Positions 10,804 through 19,654 of a stretch of 64,000 bases of DNA are shown here, piece by piece. The notes under the pieces were generated by a model that was not told where the DNA came from, searched no databases, and saw only the letters and a program-made list of their open reading frames with translations. The stretch comes from Sulfuritalea sp. (GTDB lineage Bacteria > Pseudomonadota > Gammaproteobacteria > Burkholderiales > Rhodocyclaceae). The DNA lies in NCBI GenBank assembly GCA_023700805.1, contig JAMPYF010000016.1:25680-89679 (forward strand), read 5' to 3'. Position 1 is the first letter of the stretch; each line of letters begins with the position of its first letter. The position numbers were made by a program, and so were the translations under genes.

Positions 10804-12441
10804 CTACTCAATGGCAGAGGCCGACCTGGCCTTCTCGCGCAGCACGTACTTCTGGATCTTGCCGGTCGAGGTCTTGGGCAGCGCCTCGAAGATGAACTTC
10901 TTGGGCACCTTGAAGCGCGCCATGCGTTCGCGGCAGAACTCGGTCAGTTCCTCGGCCGTGACGGTCGAACCTTCGCGCAGCTCGATGAAGGCGCAGGGCA
11001 CCTCGCCCCACTTCTCGTCGGGGGTGGCGACCACGGCGGCGCCCATCACCGCCGGGTGGCGATACAGCGTGTCCTCGACCTCGATCGAGGAGATGTTCTC
11101 GCCGCCCGAGATGATCACGTCCTTGCTGCGGTCCTTGATCTTGACGTAGCCGTCGGGCTGCATCACCGCGAGGTCGCCGGTGTGGTACCAGCCGCCGCGG
11201 AAGGCTTCCTCGGTGGCCTTCGGATTCTTCAGGTAACCCTTCATCACGATGTTGCCGCGGAACATGATCTCGCCCATGGTCTGGTCGTCCCAGGGCACCG
11301 GCAGCATGGTTTCCGGGTCCATCACCGTGATGCCTTCCTGGCAATGGTAGCGCACGCCCTGGCGGCCGTTCAGGCGCACCTGTTCGTCGAGCGGCAGCTC
11401 CAGCCATTCGTCGTGCTTGGCGCAGACCGCGGCCGGGCCATAGGTTTCGGTGAGGCCATAGACATGGGTGATGTTGAAGCCGATCGTGTTCATGCCTTCG
11501 ATCACCGCAGCCGGCGGCGGCGCGGCGGCGACCAGCGCCGAAACCTTGTGGTTGATGCCCTCGCGCCAGGCCGCCGGGGCGCTGATCAGCATCGAATGCA
11601 CGATAGGCGCGCCGCAATAGTGGCTGACCTTGTGCTCGCGGATCGCGTCGAGGATCAGCTTCGGATCGACGCGGCGCAGGCAGACATTGGTGCCGGAATT
11701 GGCCGCCACGGTCCACGGGAAGCACCAGCCGTTGCAATGGAACATCGGCAGGGTCCACAGGTAGATCGACTGCGGCGGCATGCCCCAGGAGACGATGTTG
11801 GACAGCGCGTTGAGATAGGCGCCGCGGTGGTGATAGACCACGCCCTTGGGGTTGCCGGTGGTGCCCGAGGTGTAGTTGAGCGAAATCGCGTCCCATTCGT
11901 CGGCCGGCGTCTTCCAGGCGTAGTCGGGATGGCCGGCGGCGAGGAAGTCCTCGTAGCCGATGCTGCCCAGGCGCTCGCCGGGACCGGTGTACTCTGGATC
12001 ATCGACATCGACGACAAGGATGCTGCGCCCCAGTTCAGCCAGGGCCTTCTTCACCATCGTCGAATATTCGCGGTCGGTGATCAGCACCTTGGCCTCGCCG
12101 TGCTTGAGCATGAAGGCGATCGATTCGGCGTCGAGGCGCGTGTTCAGGGTATTCAGCACGGCGCCGCACATTGGCACGCCGAAATGGCATTCGAACATCT
12201 CGGGCGTGTTGTTGAGCATCGCCGCCACCGTGTCGCCAGCGCCAACTCCCTGTGCCGCCAGCGCCGAGGCCAGGCGCCGGCTGCGTTCATAGGCCTGAGC
12301 CCAGGTGTAGCGGCGCGCGCCGTGGATGGTCGCCACGCGCTCGGGATAGATGTAGGCGGAACGTTCGATGAAGGTCAGCGGCGTCAGCGGCACATAGTTG
12401 GCCGGATTCTTGTCCAGCCCGGCGGCGTAGGGATTGCTCAT
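10804..12441 (-). CDS. Acyl-CoA synthetase (AMP-forming), AlkK-like
   Basis: A 545-residue ANL-superfamily ligase with the P-loop YTSGTTGNPKG, HVYGLTE, the GWYHTGD hinge region, DRSKDVIISGGENIS and a C-terminal catalytic lysine in KTSTGKIQK. The length fits medium/long-chain acyl-CoA synthetases of the AlkK type. It would activate carboxylic acids to CoA thioesters in the cytoplasm. ATG 12441 is preceded by AGGTGA about 6 nt upstream, so longer upstream extensions are rejected. It starts 13 bp after the stop of the lipoprotein gene, which links it to the MCE transporter. The repeat word occurs within codons for GVGAGDTV. Confidence 0.9.
   Translation of the reverse strand: MSNPYAAGLDKNPANYVPLTPLTFIERSAYIYPERVATIHGARRYTWAQAYERSRRLASALAAQGVGAGDTVAAMLNNTPEMFECHFGVPMCGAVLNTLNTRLDAESIAFMLKHGEAKVLITDREYSTMVKKALAELGRSILVVDVDDPEYTGPGERLGSIGYEDFLAAGHPDYAWKTPADEWDAISLNYTSGTTGNPKGVVYHHRGAYLNALSNIVSWGMPPQSIYLWTLPMFHCNGWCFPWTVAANSGTNVCLRRVDPKLILDAIREHKVSHYCGAPIVHSMLISAPAAWREGINHKVSALVAAAPPPAAVIEGMNTIGFNITHVYGLTETYGPAAVCAKHDEWLELPLDEQVRLNGRQGVRYHCQEGITVMDPETMLPVPWDDQTMGEIMFRGNIVMKGYLKNPKATEEAFRGGWYHTGDLAVMQPDGYVKIKDRSKDVIISGGENISSIEVEDTLYRHPAVMGAAVVATPDEKWGEVPCAFIELREGSTVTAEELTEFCRERMARFKVPKKFIFEALPKTSTGKIQKYVLREKARSASAIE
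12227..12250 (+). repeat. Dispersed 24-bp repeat, copy 4 (inside acyl-CoA synthetase)
   Basis: Contains the full core GTGTCGCCAGCGCCAACT; the coding strand is the other one and reads GVGAGDTV. Confidence 0.85.
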
Positions 12442-12454
12442 CGGATTCACCTTT

Positions 12455-13066
12455 CTAGCTACGACAACGTTCGACAATCGCCGGCTTCTCGCGGGCCAGT
12501 TGCCCCAGCCAGTTGCCAAGATCGGCGGCCAGCGCCTGTACGGCCTGGCGCGCGGCGGCGGCACCGGCGCCGGCATCGGCCGCGGCCGCCGGCTGCGCGA
12601 TGAGGAACAGCCGCTGGGAGAGTATCTCCGATCCGCGCAGCGGTGTCAGCACGGCGCGCGCTTCGAGCACCAGCCGGCTTTGCTGCGGATCGTCGAAGCG
12701 CTGTTCCAGTTCGTCCAGCACCAGTTGCAGGCGGCAGCCGGTGCCGCCGAAGCCGGACGGGGCCGGCGCCAGGCGACGCTTCAAAAACACCTCCAGCAGC
12801 TCGGCCGGCGGCGCCGCCCAGCGGCTCTCGCCATAGCTCCGGCGTCGCAGGGGTTCGGCATAGGCGAGCCGGAAATGCATGGCCGCACCGGCGAGCCACG
12901 ACGCCGTCTGCACCTCGATCGCCGCCAGCGGCAGCGCCGCGGCCGCCGCGGCGAGCGGCGCGCCCGGACTGCCGAAGTCGTAGCGCACCGGCTCGGCCGT
13001 GCGCACATTGCCGCCGCATGCCGCCAGCAGGCTTCCTGCAAGAATCATGGCCAGCCACTTGCTCAT
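12455..13066 (-). CDS. ABC-type transport auxiliary lipoprotein, PqiC-like
   Basis: A 203-residue lipoprotein: the signal peptide MSKWLAMILAGSLLAAC ends in a lipobox with the acylated Cys at residue 17. The rest fits the ABC_trans_aux/PqiC family that partners MCE proteins: a YDFG start, an IEVQTASWLAG segment, RLAYAEPLRRRSYGESRW, and a LQLVLDELEQRF strand. It is likely outer-membrane anchored and helps pass lipid between the MCE ring and the outer membrane. Its ATG overlaps the stop of mlaD by 4 bp. Confidence 0.85.
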   Translation of the reverse strand: MSKWLAMILAGSLLAACGGNVRTAEPVRYDFGSPGAPLAAAAAALPLAAIEVQTASWLAGAAMHFRLAYAEPLRRRSYGESRWAAPPAELLEVFLKRRLAPAPSGFGGTGCRLQLVLDELEQRFDDPQQSRLVLEARAVLTPLRGSEILSQRLFLIAQPAAAADAGAGAAAARQAVQALAADLGNWLGQLAREKPAIVERCRS

Positions 13067-14010
13067 CGCACTTCTCCCTGTTTGGCCGGGGCGGAAAAGC
13101 CCGCTTCTCCGGGGCCGGAACCTGTTTCGCCGCGGCCGAACAACAGCATCTGCGGATTTTTTTCCAGGCTGTCGAGGACGCGCGATAGCTGCCGCGAACT
13201 GCTTGCCAGTTCCTGCATCAGGGCGTTGGCGCGCGGCAGGGTATTCGTCGTCAACTCGTTGCCGGCGCCCGATGCAAGCTGCTCGAAGCGCTGCGACAGG
13301 ACGCCCATCGACTTCACCAGCTCGCGCATCTCAGCCGTCAGCGGTGCACTCTCGCCCGCCGTCTTTTCGACATGCGCCAGGATCTGCCGCAGGCTGCGCA
13401 AATTGCTTTCCGACAGCGCCTCGCGCACCGCGGCGAGAATTTTCGGCATGTCGCGCAGGCCGTCTGAAGCCTCGGCCAGGTTCTCCAGCGTGCGCGCAAG
13501 GTTCTGCGCGTTCTTCTCGTCGAGCAGCTTGCCCAGGCGCAGGGATACGACGCTGATCTGCTCGACGATGTCGCCGGCCTTGTCGCCCAGCGTCTCGAAC
13601 AGGGTCGGCTTCAGCGCAATGCGCGGCACCGCGCCGTCCGCCCCGACCAGCGGCTCGATCGAGGATCCGTCATCCTCGATCTGCACATAGGCCAGGCCGG
13701 TGACCCCCTGATAGCCGAGCGAGGCCGTGCTGCCGCGGGTCAGCTTGAAGCGGTTGTCGACATTGATGCGTACCAGGATCACGCGCGGATCCGCCTCGTC
13801 GGGCTCGATGGCCTCCACCTTGCCGGCGCGAATGCCGCGATAGCGGACCTGGGCCTGGACGTTGAGGCCGGTCACGTTGCGCCGGGTTTCCAGCAGGTAG
13901 GTCGTGGTCGATTCGTCGCTTTGCCCCAGCCACCAGATGGCAATTGCCGAGGCAATGCCCAGCAGCAGGGTGAAAATGCCGGCAGCCAGCGCGTGAGATC
14001 GATTTTCCAT
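13063..14010 (-). CDS. mlaD: MCE-domain substrate-binding protein (MlaD family)
   Basis: A 315-residue protein with an N-terminal membrane anchor (AGIFTLLLGIASAIAIWWL), an MCE domain at about residues 38-115 (VTGLNVQAQVRYRGIRAGKV, then LGYQGVTGLAYVQIED), and a long helical C-terminal part. It is longer than E. coli MlaD and closer to PqiB/YebT-associated single-MCE proteins that form a tube. It would form the periplasmic lipid-handling ring of the transporter encoded with mlaE and mlaF, lying 5 bp after mlaF. The PqiC-like partner next door suggests a PqiABC/Mla hybrid arrangement. Confidence 0.88.
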   Translation of the reverse strand: MENRSHALAAGIFTLLLGIASAIAIWWLGQSDESTTTYLLETRRNVTGLNVQAQVRYRGIRAGKVEAIEPDEADPRVILVRINVDNRFKLTRGSTASLGYQGVTGLAYVQIEDDGSSIEPLVGADGAVPRIALKPTLFETLGDKAGDIVEQISVVSLRLGKLLDEKNAQNLARTLENLAEASDGLRDMPKILAAVREALSESNLRSLRQILAHVEKTAGESAPLTAEMRELVKSMGVLSQRFEQLASGAGNELTTNTLPRANALMQELASSSRQLSRVLDSLEKNPQMLLFGRGETGSGPGEAGFSAPAKQGEVR

Positions 14011-14015
14011 GGTTT

Positions 14016-14798
14016 TTAGTGTGGCGCCGCCAGCCCGGAATTCTGCAGGGCCCGCACGCTGCGCTCGGAAAGGAAAAAGTTGCGGATGAAGGGATGATCG
14101 ACTTGGATGATTTCGTCCGTCGTGCCGTAGGCGAGGATGCGCTGTTCGCCGAGTACCGCAACGCGCGTGGAAAGCGCCGCCAGCGTGTCGAGGTCGTGCG
14201 TGACCAGCATGACCGTGAGTCCGAGCTCTTCGCCGAGCATGCGGATCAGGCGCACAAAGCTGTCGGAGCGGTCGGGGTCGAGTCCGGCGGTCGGCTCGTC
14301 GAGCAGCAGCAGCTCGGGCTCCAGCGCCAGCGCGCGCGCCAGCGCGACGCGCTTGACCATGCCGCCGGAAAGTTCGGACGGCATCAGCCGGCCATGGCGC
14401 GGCAGCAGTTCGACCATCGACAGCTTGAGCATGACCAGGTCGTGAATCGCATCCTCGTCGTAGCGCTTCAGTTCGCGCAGGGGAAAGGCGATATTGTCGA
14501 ACACGTTGAAGGCGGAAAACAGCGCCCCGTGCTGGAACAGCACGCCGAAGCGCTGGCGCAGCGCGCGCTCGCGCGCCACGCCGCCGCCGAACAGCGGTTC
14601 GCCGAAGAGTTCGATGCCGCCCTTGTTCGGCAGCAGCAGGCCGACCACCATGCGCAGCAGCGTGGTCTTGCCGCTGCCGGAGCCCCCCACCAGCGAAACC
14701 ATTTCGCCGCGCTCGATGTCAAGATTGAGGTCACGGTGGATCCAGACCTCGCCGAAGCGGGTGGACAGGTCGCGGATGCGGATCACCGGGGCGGTCAT
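14016..14798 (-). CDS. mlaF: ABC transporter ATP-binding protein (MlaF family)
   Basis: A 260-residue ATPase with Walker A GGSGSGKTTL, the Q-loop region FQHGALFSAFNVFDNIAFPL, signature LSGGM (SELSGGMVKRVALARAL), Walker B LLLLDEPTAGLDP and H-loop VTHD. The FQHGALFS motif is characteristic of MlaF/Ttg2A. It powers inner-membrane lipid transport with MlaE. ATG 14798 lies 4 bp after the mlaE stop; the upstream in-frame ATG at 14849 would overlap mlaE and is less likely. Confidence 0.92.
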   Translation of the reverse strand: MTAPVIRIRDLSTRFGEVWIHRDLNLDIERGEMVSLVGGSGSGKTTLLRMVVGLLLPNKGGIELFGEPLFGGGVARERALRQRFGVLFQHGALFSAFNVFDNIAFPLRELKRYDEDAIHDLVMLKLSMVELLPRHGRLMPSELSGGMVKRVALARALALEPELLLLDEPTAGLDPDRSDSFVRLIRMLGEELGLTVMLVTHDLDTLAALSTRVAVLGEQRILAYGTTDEIIQVDHPFIRNFFLSERSVRALQNSGLAAPH

Positions 14799-14802
14799 GG
14801 GC

Positions 14803-15921
14803 TCAGCCGGGCAGTCCGATGCTGCGCGTGGCGATGGCAAACGCGGCATCGATGATGATGACGATGGTGATCGCCGAGACCACCGAGGCCGTGGTGTTGG
14901 CGGACAGGCTCTCGGTGTTGGGACGCACGCGCAGGCCGAAGTGGCAGGCCACCAGGGCGACGAACATGCCGAACACCGCCCCCTTGGCCAGGCCTATCCA
15001 CAGATTGGCCGCCGGCACGACGCGCGGCAGGGTCTGGAAGAAGAAGCCGTAGGAGATATCGAGTTGCAACTGGGCCGAAACCATGCCGCCGATCATCGCG
15101 ATCGAGGTGCTCCACAGCACCAGCAGGGGCATGGCGATGGTCAGCGCCACCACCTTGGGGAAGATCAGGCGCTGCCCGCGCGGCACGCCCATCGTCGACA
15201 GGGCGTCGATTTCCTCGGTGACCCGCATCACGCCGAGTTGCGCGGTCATCGCCGAGCCGGAGCGCCCGGCCACCAGAATCGCCACCAGCACCGGCCCGAG
15301 CTCCCGCACCAGACCGAGGCCGATGATATTGACGATGAAGATGTCGGCGCCGAACTGCTTGAGCTGCAGGGCCGACAGGTAGGAAAGCACGACGCCGATC
15401 AGAAAGCCCACCAGCGCCGTGACCGGCATCGCGCGCACCCCGCTCTTGTACAGGTTGGCCGAGATCTCGCGGCGCGGCAGGTCGGCGGGATTCTTCAGCA
15501 CATGCACCAGGTCCAGTCCGAACTGCCCCACCAGGGCCACGAAGTCGACCAGATGGCGGCCGATGCCGATCACCGCCGTGCCGACCACCATCGCGCCATG
15601 CAGCGGCGACAGCGGAACCTCGGCCGCCCGCGGCTCGTGATCGGCGGCGTCGATGCGCTCGAACACCCGCCGATGTTCGGGCTTGATCAACAGCAGCAAC
15701 GGCCAGGCGCGCCCCCAGGCGCGCCACAGCAGGATGGCGCCGGCGCTGTCGATCGCCTCAAGGCCCAGGCAGTCCCAGCTGCTGTCGGGATCGGCGGCGG
15801 CACCCAGCTCGGCCGACAAAGCCACCGCACGCAAGGAAGTCGTCGCCAGCGTCCAGCGCCCGGAAAGCCTGACAACGCGTTCGCCATCGCGAACGATCAC
15901 TTCAATGCGCGCGACGGACAT
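14803..15921 (-). CDS. mlaE: MlaE-family permease with N-terminal STAS domain
   Basis: A 372-residue ABC permease. The first ~100 residues form a STAS-like domain (VRLSGRWTLATTSLRAV, then LGLEAIDSAGAILLWRA) fused to the ~260-residue MlaE core (IGVVLSYLSALQLKQFGAD, GLGLVRELGPVLVAILVAGRSGSAMTAQLG, EEIDALSTMGV). In E. coli the STAS protein MlaB is separate; here it is part of the permease, as in several other Proteobacteria. It is probably the first gene of a six-gene minus-strand operon running down to the enoyl-CoA hydratase homologue. Confidence 0.92.
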   Translation of the reverse strand: MSVARIEVIVRDGERVVRLSGRWTLATTSLRAVALSAELGAAADPDSSWDCLGLEAIDSAGAILLWRAWGRAWPLLLLIKPEHRRVFERIDAADHEPRAAEVPLSPLHGAMVVGTAVIGIGRHLVDFVALVGQFGLDLVHVLKNPADLPRREISANLYKSGVRAMPVTALVGFLIGVVLSYLSALQLKQFGADIFIVNIIGLGLVRELGPVLVAILVAGRSGSAMTAQLGVMRVTEEIDALSTMGVPRGQRLIFPKVVALTIAMPLLVLWSTSIAMIGGMVSAQLQLDISYGFFFQTLPRVVPAANLWIGLAKGAVFGMFVALVACHFGLRVRPNTESLSANTTASVVSAITIVIIIDAAFAIATRSIGLPG

Positions 15922-15987
15922 CAGTCAGATGCTTGCGTTGGCCGGTTGATGGAGCCTTGATTATAGTCACGCCTGATTCCGACGACA

Positions 15988-17472
15988 TCAGGGATCGCGC
16001 TCGATGCGCAGCTCGCCGCCGATCCCGGTCCATTGCTGCGCCTCGTCGGCCAGGGCCGCCGAGGTCAGCGGCAGGTCATTCAGCCCTTCGGCGCCCAGCC
16101 GCAACTGGAAACCGTTGCGCGTGAATCCGGCGACGCGCCGCGGCAGCGGTTGATCGTCGCGCGAGCGATGCAGCAGCACCGCGATGCGCAGGCAGAAGAT
16201 CAGCGTCCATTCCGGAGCCTCGCCGCGCAAGGGCTGGGCGCGCTCCAGCTTGCCGCGGTGTGCCAGCACCAGGCGCGACAGGCGCGCCTGGTCGCGCCGG
16301 GAGAACCCCGGCATGTCGGCATTGCCGAGGATGTAGGCGCTGTGCTTGTGGTAGCTCGAATGCGCCACGGATATCCCCACCTCATGCAGGCGGGCGGCCC
16401 AGATCATGAATTGCGCATCGGGATGCCCGGCTTCCCGGCTCGCGGGAACCAGCTGGTTGAGCAGATCGACAGCGGTATGCGCGACCCGCGCCGCCTGCCG
16501 CCGGTCCACCTCGTAGCGCTGCATGAAGCGATTCACCGTCGCTTCGCGCAAATCGTCATGGTGGTAGCGGCCGAGCTGGTCGTAGAGCACGCCGAGCCGC
16601 AGCGCACCCTCGGAAAAAGCCATGCGCTCCAGGCCGAATTCCTTGAAGATGGCCGACATGATCGCCAGCCCGCCGGGCAGCACCGGCATCCGGTCGGCCC
16701 GCAAGCCCTGCAGGCGCAGGCGCGAAACCTCGCCGGCACGCAGCAGTTCGCCGCGCAGCTGCTCCAGCCCGTCGCGGGTCAGGCCGTGGTCGGAAAAGCC
16801 GTTCATCTCCAGCAGGTCGACAATCGCCTTGGCCGTGCCCGAGGAGCCGATGGCTTCGTCCCACCCCGTCTCGCGGTAAGCATGGACGATGGTCTGCAGT
16901 TCGCGCCGCGCCGCGAGTTCGGCCTCCTTGAAGGAGCGTTTGTCTACCCGCCCTTCCGGAAAAAACCGCAGGCTGAAGCCGACGCAGCCCATGTAAAGGG
17001 ATTCCAGCCGGATCGGATCGATGTTCTGGCCAATGATGAATTCGGTCGAGCCGCCGCCGATATCGACCACCAACTGGCGCGTCTTCGGATTGGCCAGCGT
17101 GTGTGCGACGCCGAGATAGATCAGGCGCGCCTCTTCGCGGCCGGCGATCACCTCGATAGGGAAGCCCAGCGCCGCCTCGGCCTTTTCCAGGAAAGCTTCG
17201 GCGTTCTTCGCCACCCGCAAGGTGTTGGTGGCCACCGCGCGCACGGCACCCGGGGCGAAATCGCGCAGCCGCTCGGCGAAGCGCGACAGCGCCTCGATGC
17301 CGCGTTGCTGGGCCGCCATGTCGAGCCGCTTGTCGACCGTCAGGCCCGCCGCGAGCCGGACCGATTCCTTGAGTCCGTCGAGGGGATAAATCTGGTTGGC
17401 CACGACTCGCCCCACTTGCAGCCGAAAGCTGTTGGAGCCGAGATCGACCGCGGCGATCAGTTCGTAGGCCAT
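15988..17472 (-). CDS. ppx: Exopolyphosphatase, Ppx/GppA family
   Basis: A 494-residue ASKHA-fold phosphatase with AAVDLGSNSFRLQVGRV at the N-terminus, VVDIGGGSTEFI in the second nucleotide-binding segment, and a C-terminal HD-like region (ARLHEVGISVAHSSYHKHSAYIL). It degrades polyphosphate (and possibly pppGpp). It is transcribed divergently from ppk across a 97-bp gap, the usual pairing for polyphosphate turnover. Confidence 0.93.
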   Translation of the reverse strand: MAYELIAAVDLGSNSFRLQVGRVVANQIYPLDGLKESVRLAAGLTVDKRLDMAAQQRGIEALSRFAERLRDFAPGAVRAVATNTLRVAKNAEAFLEKAEAALGFPIEVIAGREEARLIYLGVAHTLANPKTRQLVVDIGGGSTEFIIGQNIDPIRLESLYMGCVGFSLRFFPEGRVDKRSFKEAELAARRELQTIVHAYRETGWDEAIGSSGTAKAIVDLLEMNGFSDHGLTRDGLEQLRGELLRAGEVSRLRLQGLRADRMPVLPGGLAIMSAIFKEFGLERMAFSEGALRLGVLYDQLGRYHHDDLREATVNRFMQRYEVDRRQAARVAHTAVDLLNQLVPASREAGHPDAQFMIWAARLHEVGISVAHSSYHKHSAYILGNADMPGFSRRDQARLSRLVLAHRGKLERAQPLRGEAPEWTLIFCLRIAVLLHRSRDDQPLPRRVAGFTRNGFQLRLGAEGLNDLPLTSAALADEAQQWTGIGGELRIERDP

Positions 17473-17506
17473 GCCGCGATTCTACCCCGCGCCAAAAGTT
17501 TGGCCC

Positions 17507-17540
17507 CTGTCATCCTGCGGCCACAAAACTGACACATAAT
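17507..17540 (+). promoter_or_regulatory. Candidate Pho-box half-sites and -10 element between ppx and ppk
   Basis: CTGTCAT at 17507-17513 and CTGACAC at 17529-17535 resemble PhoB half-sites and are spaced by 22 bp (two 11-bp turns), with a degenerate site between. CATAAT at 17535-17540 could be a ppk -10 element. The half-site layout is imperfect, so this is only a candidate. Confidence 0.3.
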
Positions 17541-17569
17541 TATCCGCTTCGAATTATCCGGAAGCCCCC

Positions 17570-19654
17570 ATGCCGACCCCGCGTCGATTTCCCGCAGAGC
17601 AGTTCCTCAACCGCGAACTGTCCCTGCTCGCCTTCAACCAACGCGTGATCGCCCAGGCAGCCGACAGCCGGGTGCCGCTGCTGGAGCGGCTGCGATTCCT
17701 CTGCATCGTCTCGTCGAATCTCGACGAATTTTTCGAGATCCGCGTCGCCGGCCTCAAGGAACAGCTCAAGCTCGGCAGCCATGCCGCGGGCGCCGACGGC
17801 ATGCCCCCGCTCGAGGTATTCCGCCGCGTCACGGAACAGGCCCATCAACTGATCGGCAAACAGTACGCACTGCTCAATGACGAGATACTTCCGGCGCTGG
17901 AAAAGGAAGGCATTGCGTTTTTCCGCCGCAGTCTGTGGACCAATGAACAGCGCGCCTGGATCCGCGATTACTTCCACAAGGAAGTCATGCCGGTGCTGAC
18001 CCCGATCGGGCTCGACCCCTCGCATCCCTTCCCGCGGGTGCTGAACAAGAGCCTCAACTTCGCCGTCGAACTGGAGGGCACCGATGCCTTCGGCCGCAGT
18101 TCGGGCGCTGCCATCGTCCAGGCGCCGCGCGCCCTGCCGCGGGTAATCCGGCTGCCGAAGGAACTTTGCGGCGTCGATTACGGCTTCGTGTTCCTGTCCT
18201 CGGTGCTCCATGAATATGTCGATGAGTTGTTCACCGGCATGAACGTGCTGGGCTGCTACCAGTTCCGCGTCACGCGCAATTCCGACCTCTTCGTCGACGA
18301 CGAGGAAGTCAAGAACCTGCGCATCGCACTGCAGGGCGAACTGCCGCAGCGCCACTTCGGCGATGCGGTGCGCCTCGAAGTGGCCGACAACTGTTCGGAA
18401 GTCATGACCGACTTCCTGCTGCAGCAGTTCGGCCTGGAGCGCAGCGACCTCTATCGCGTGCCCGGCATCGTCAATCTGGTGCGGCTGATGTCGATACCCG
18501 ACCGGGTGGATCGCCCCGACCTCATGTATGCACCCTTCCAGCCCGGCCTGCCCAAGGTGCTGGCAAAGCGCTACGACATCTTCGAAAGCATCCGCAAGCA
18601 CGACATCCTGATGCATCACCCGTTCCAGTCCTTCACCCCGGTGATCCAACTGCTGCAGCAGGCTGCGGACGACCCCCTGGTGGTGGCGATCAAGATGACC
18701 GTGTACCGCACCGGCACCGATTCGGTGCTGATGGAGCACCTGCTGCGCGCCGCGGAAAAGGGCAAGGAAGTGACGGTGGTGGTGGAACTCATGGCGCGCT
18801 TCGACGAGGAGGCCAATCTGTCGATCGCCGCCCGCCTGGAGGAAGTCGGCGCCCATGTGGTCTACGGCGTGGTCGGCTACAAGACCCACGCCAAGATGCT
18901 GATGGTCTTGCGCCGCGAGGATCACGGCTATCGGCGCTACATCCACCTCGGCACCGGCAACTACCACCCGCGCACCACGCGCTTCTACACGGATTTCGGC
19001 CTGCTCACATCCAACCCGGAAATCGGCGAGGACGTCAATGAGGTATTCAAGCAGCTCACCGGCCTGGGCAAGGCCGGCGCACTGAAGCACCTTTGGCAGG
19101 CCCCGTTCTCGCTGCACTCGAAAATGCTGGCCGCGATTCAGGCCGAGATCGAGGCCGCCCGCGCCGGCAAGTCGGCGCGCATCATCGCCAAGATGAACTC
19201 CCTGCTTGAACCGGAAATCATCACGGCCCTGTACGAGGCCAGCCAGGCCGGCGTCAAGATCGACCTGATCGTGCGCGGCGTCTGTTCGCTGCGTCCCGGC
19301 GTCAAAGGCCTGTCGGAGAACATCCGGGTGCGTTCGGTGATCGGGCGTTTTCTCGAACATCACCGGATTTTCTATTTCCACGCCGGCGGCCAGCAGAATA
19401 TCTACCTGTCCAGCGCCGACTGGATGGAGCGAAATTTCTTTCGCCGCATCGAGATCTGTTTTCCGGTGTTGGAGCCCAAGCTCAAGCAGCGCGTGCTCAA
19501 GGAAGGGCTCAAGCCCTACCTGGCCGACAACTGTCAGGCCTGGGAAATGGACGGCGGCGGCGGATACCGCATCAAGGCGACCAAGCGCCCCCGCATGAGC
19601 GCCCAGGAACGCCTGCTGAAGGACATGGGGGTCAGCGTCGTCAGCGTAACGTGA
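17570..19654 (+). CDS. ppk: Polyphosphate kinase 1
   Basis: A 694-residue PPK1 of normal length. It has the N-terminal domain (FLNRELSLLAFNQRV), head domain, and C1/C2 domains with the phosphohistidine region KTHAKMLMVLRRE, HLGTGNYH and a second HSKML histidine. It makes polyphosphate from ATP reversibly. ATG 17570 matches the family N-terminus. The 3' end overlaps the convergent sppA by 14 bp. Confidence 0.96.
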   Translation: MPTPRRFPAEQFLNRELSLLAFNQRVIAQAADSRVPLLERLRFLCIVSSNLDEFFEIRVAGLKEQLKLGSHAAGADGMPPLEVFRRVTEQAHQLIGKQYALLNDEILPALEKEGIAFFRRSLWTNEQRAWIRDYFHKEVMPVLTPIGLDPSHPFPRVLNKSLNFAVELEGTDAFGRSSGAAIVQAPRALPRVIRLPKELCGVDYGFVFLSSVLHEYVDELFTGMNVLGCYQFRVTRNSDLFVDDEEVKNLRIALQGELPQRHFGDAVRLEVADNCSEVMTDFLLQQFGLERSDLYRVPGIVNLVRLMSIPDRVDRPDLMYAPFQPGLPKVLAKRYDIFESIRKHDILMHHPFQSFTPVIQLLQQAADDPLVVAIKMTVYRTGTDSVLMEHLLRAAEKGKEVTVVVELMARFDEEANLSIAARLEEVGAHVVYGVVGYKTHAKMLMVLRREDHGYRRYIHLGTGNYHPRTTRFYTDFGLLTSNPEIGEDVNEVFKQLTGLGKAGALKHLWQAPFSLHSKMLAAIQAEIEAARAGKSARIIAKMNSLLEPEIITALYEASQAGVKIDLIVRGVCSLRPGVKGLSENIRVRSVIGRFLEHHRIFYFHAGGQQNIYLSSADWMERNFFRRIEICFPVLEPKLKQRVLKEGLKPYLADNCQAWEMDGGGGYRIKATKRPRMSAQERLLKDMGVSVVSVT

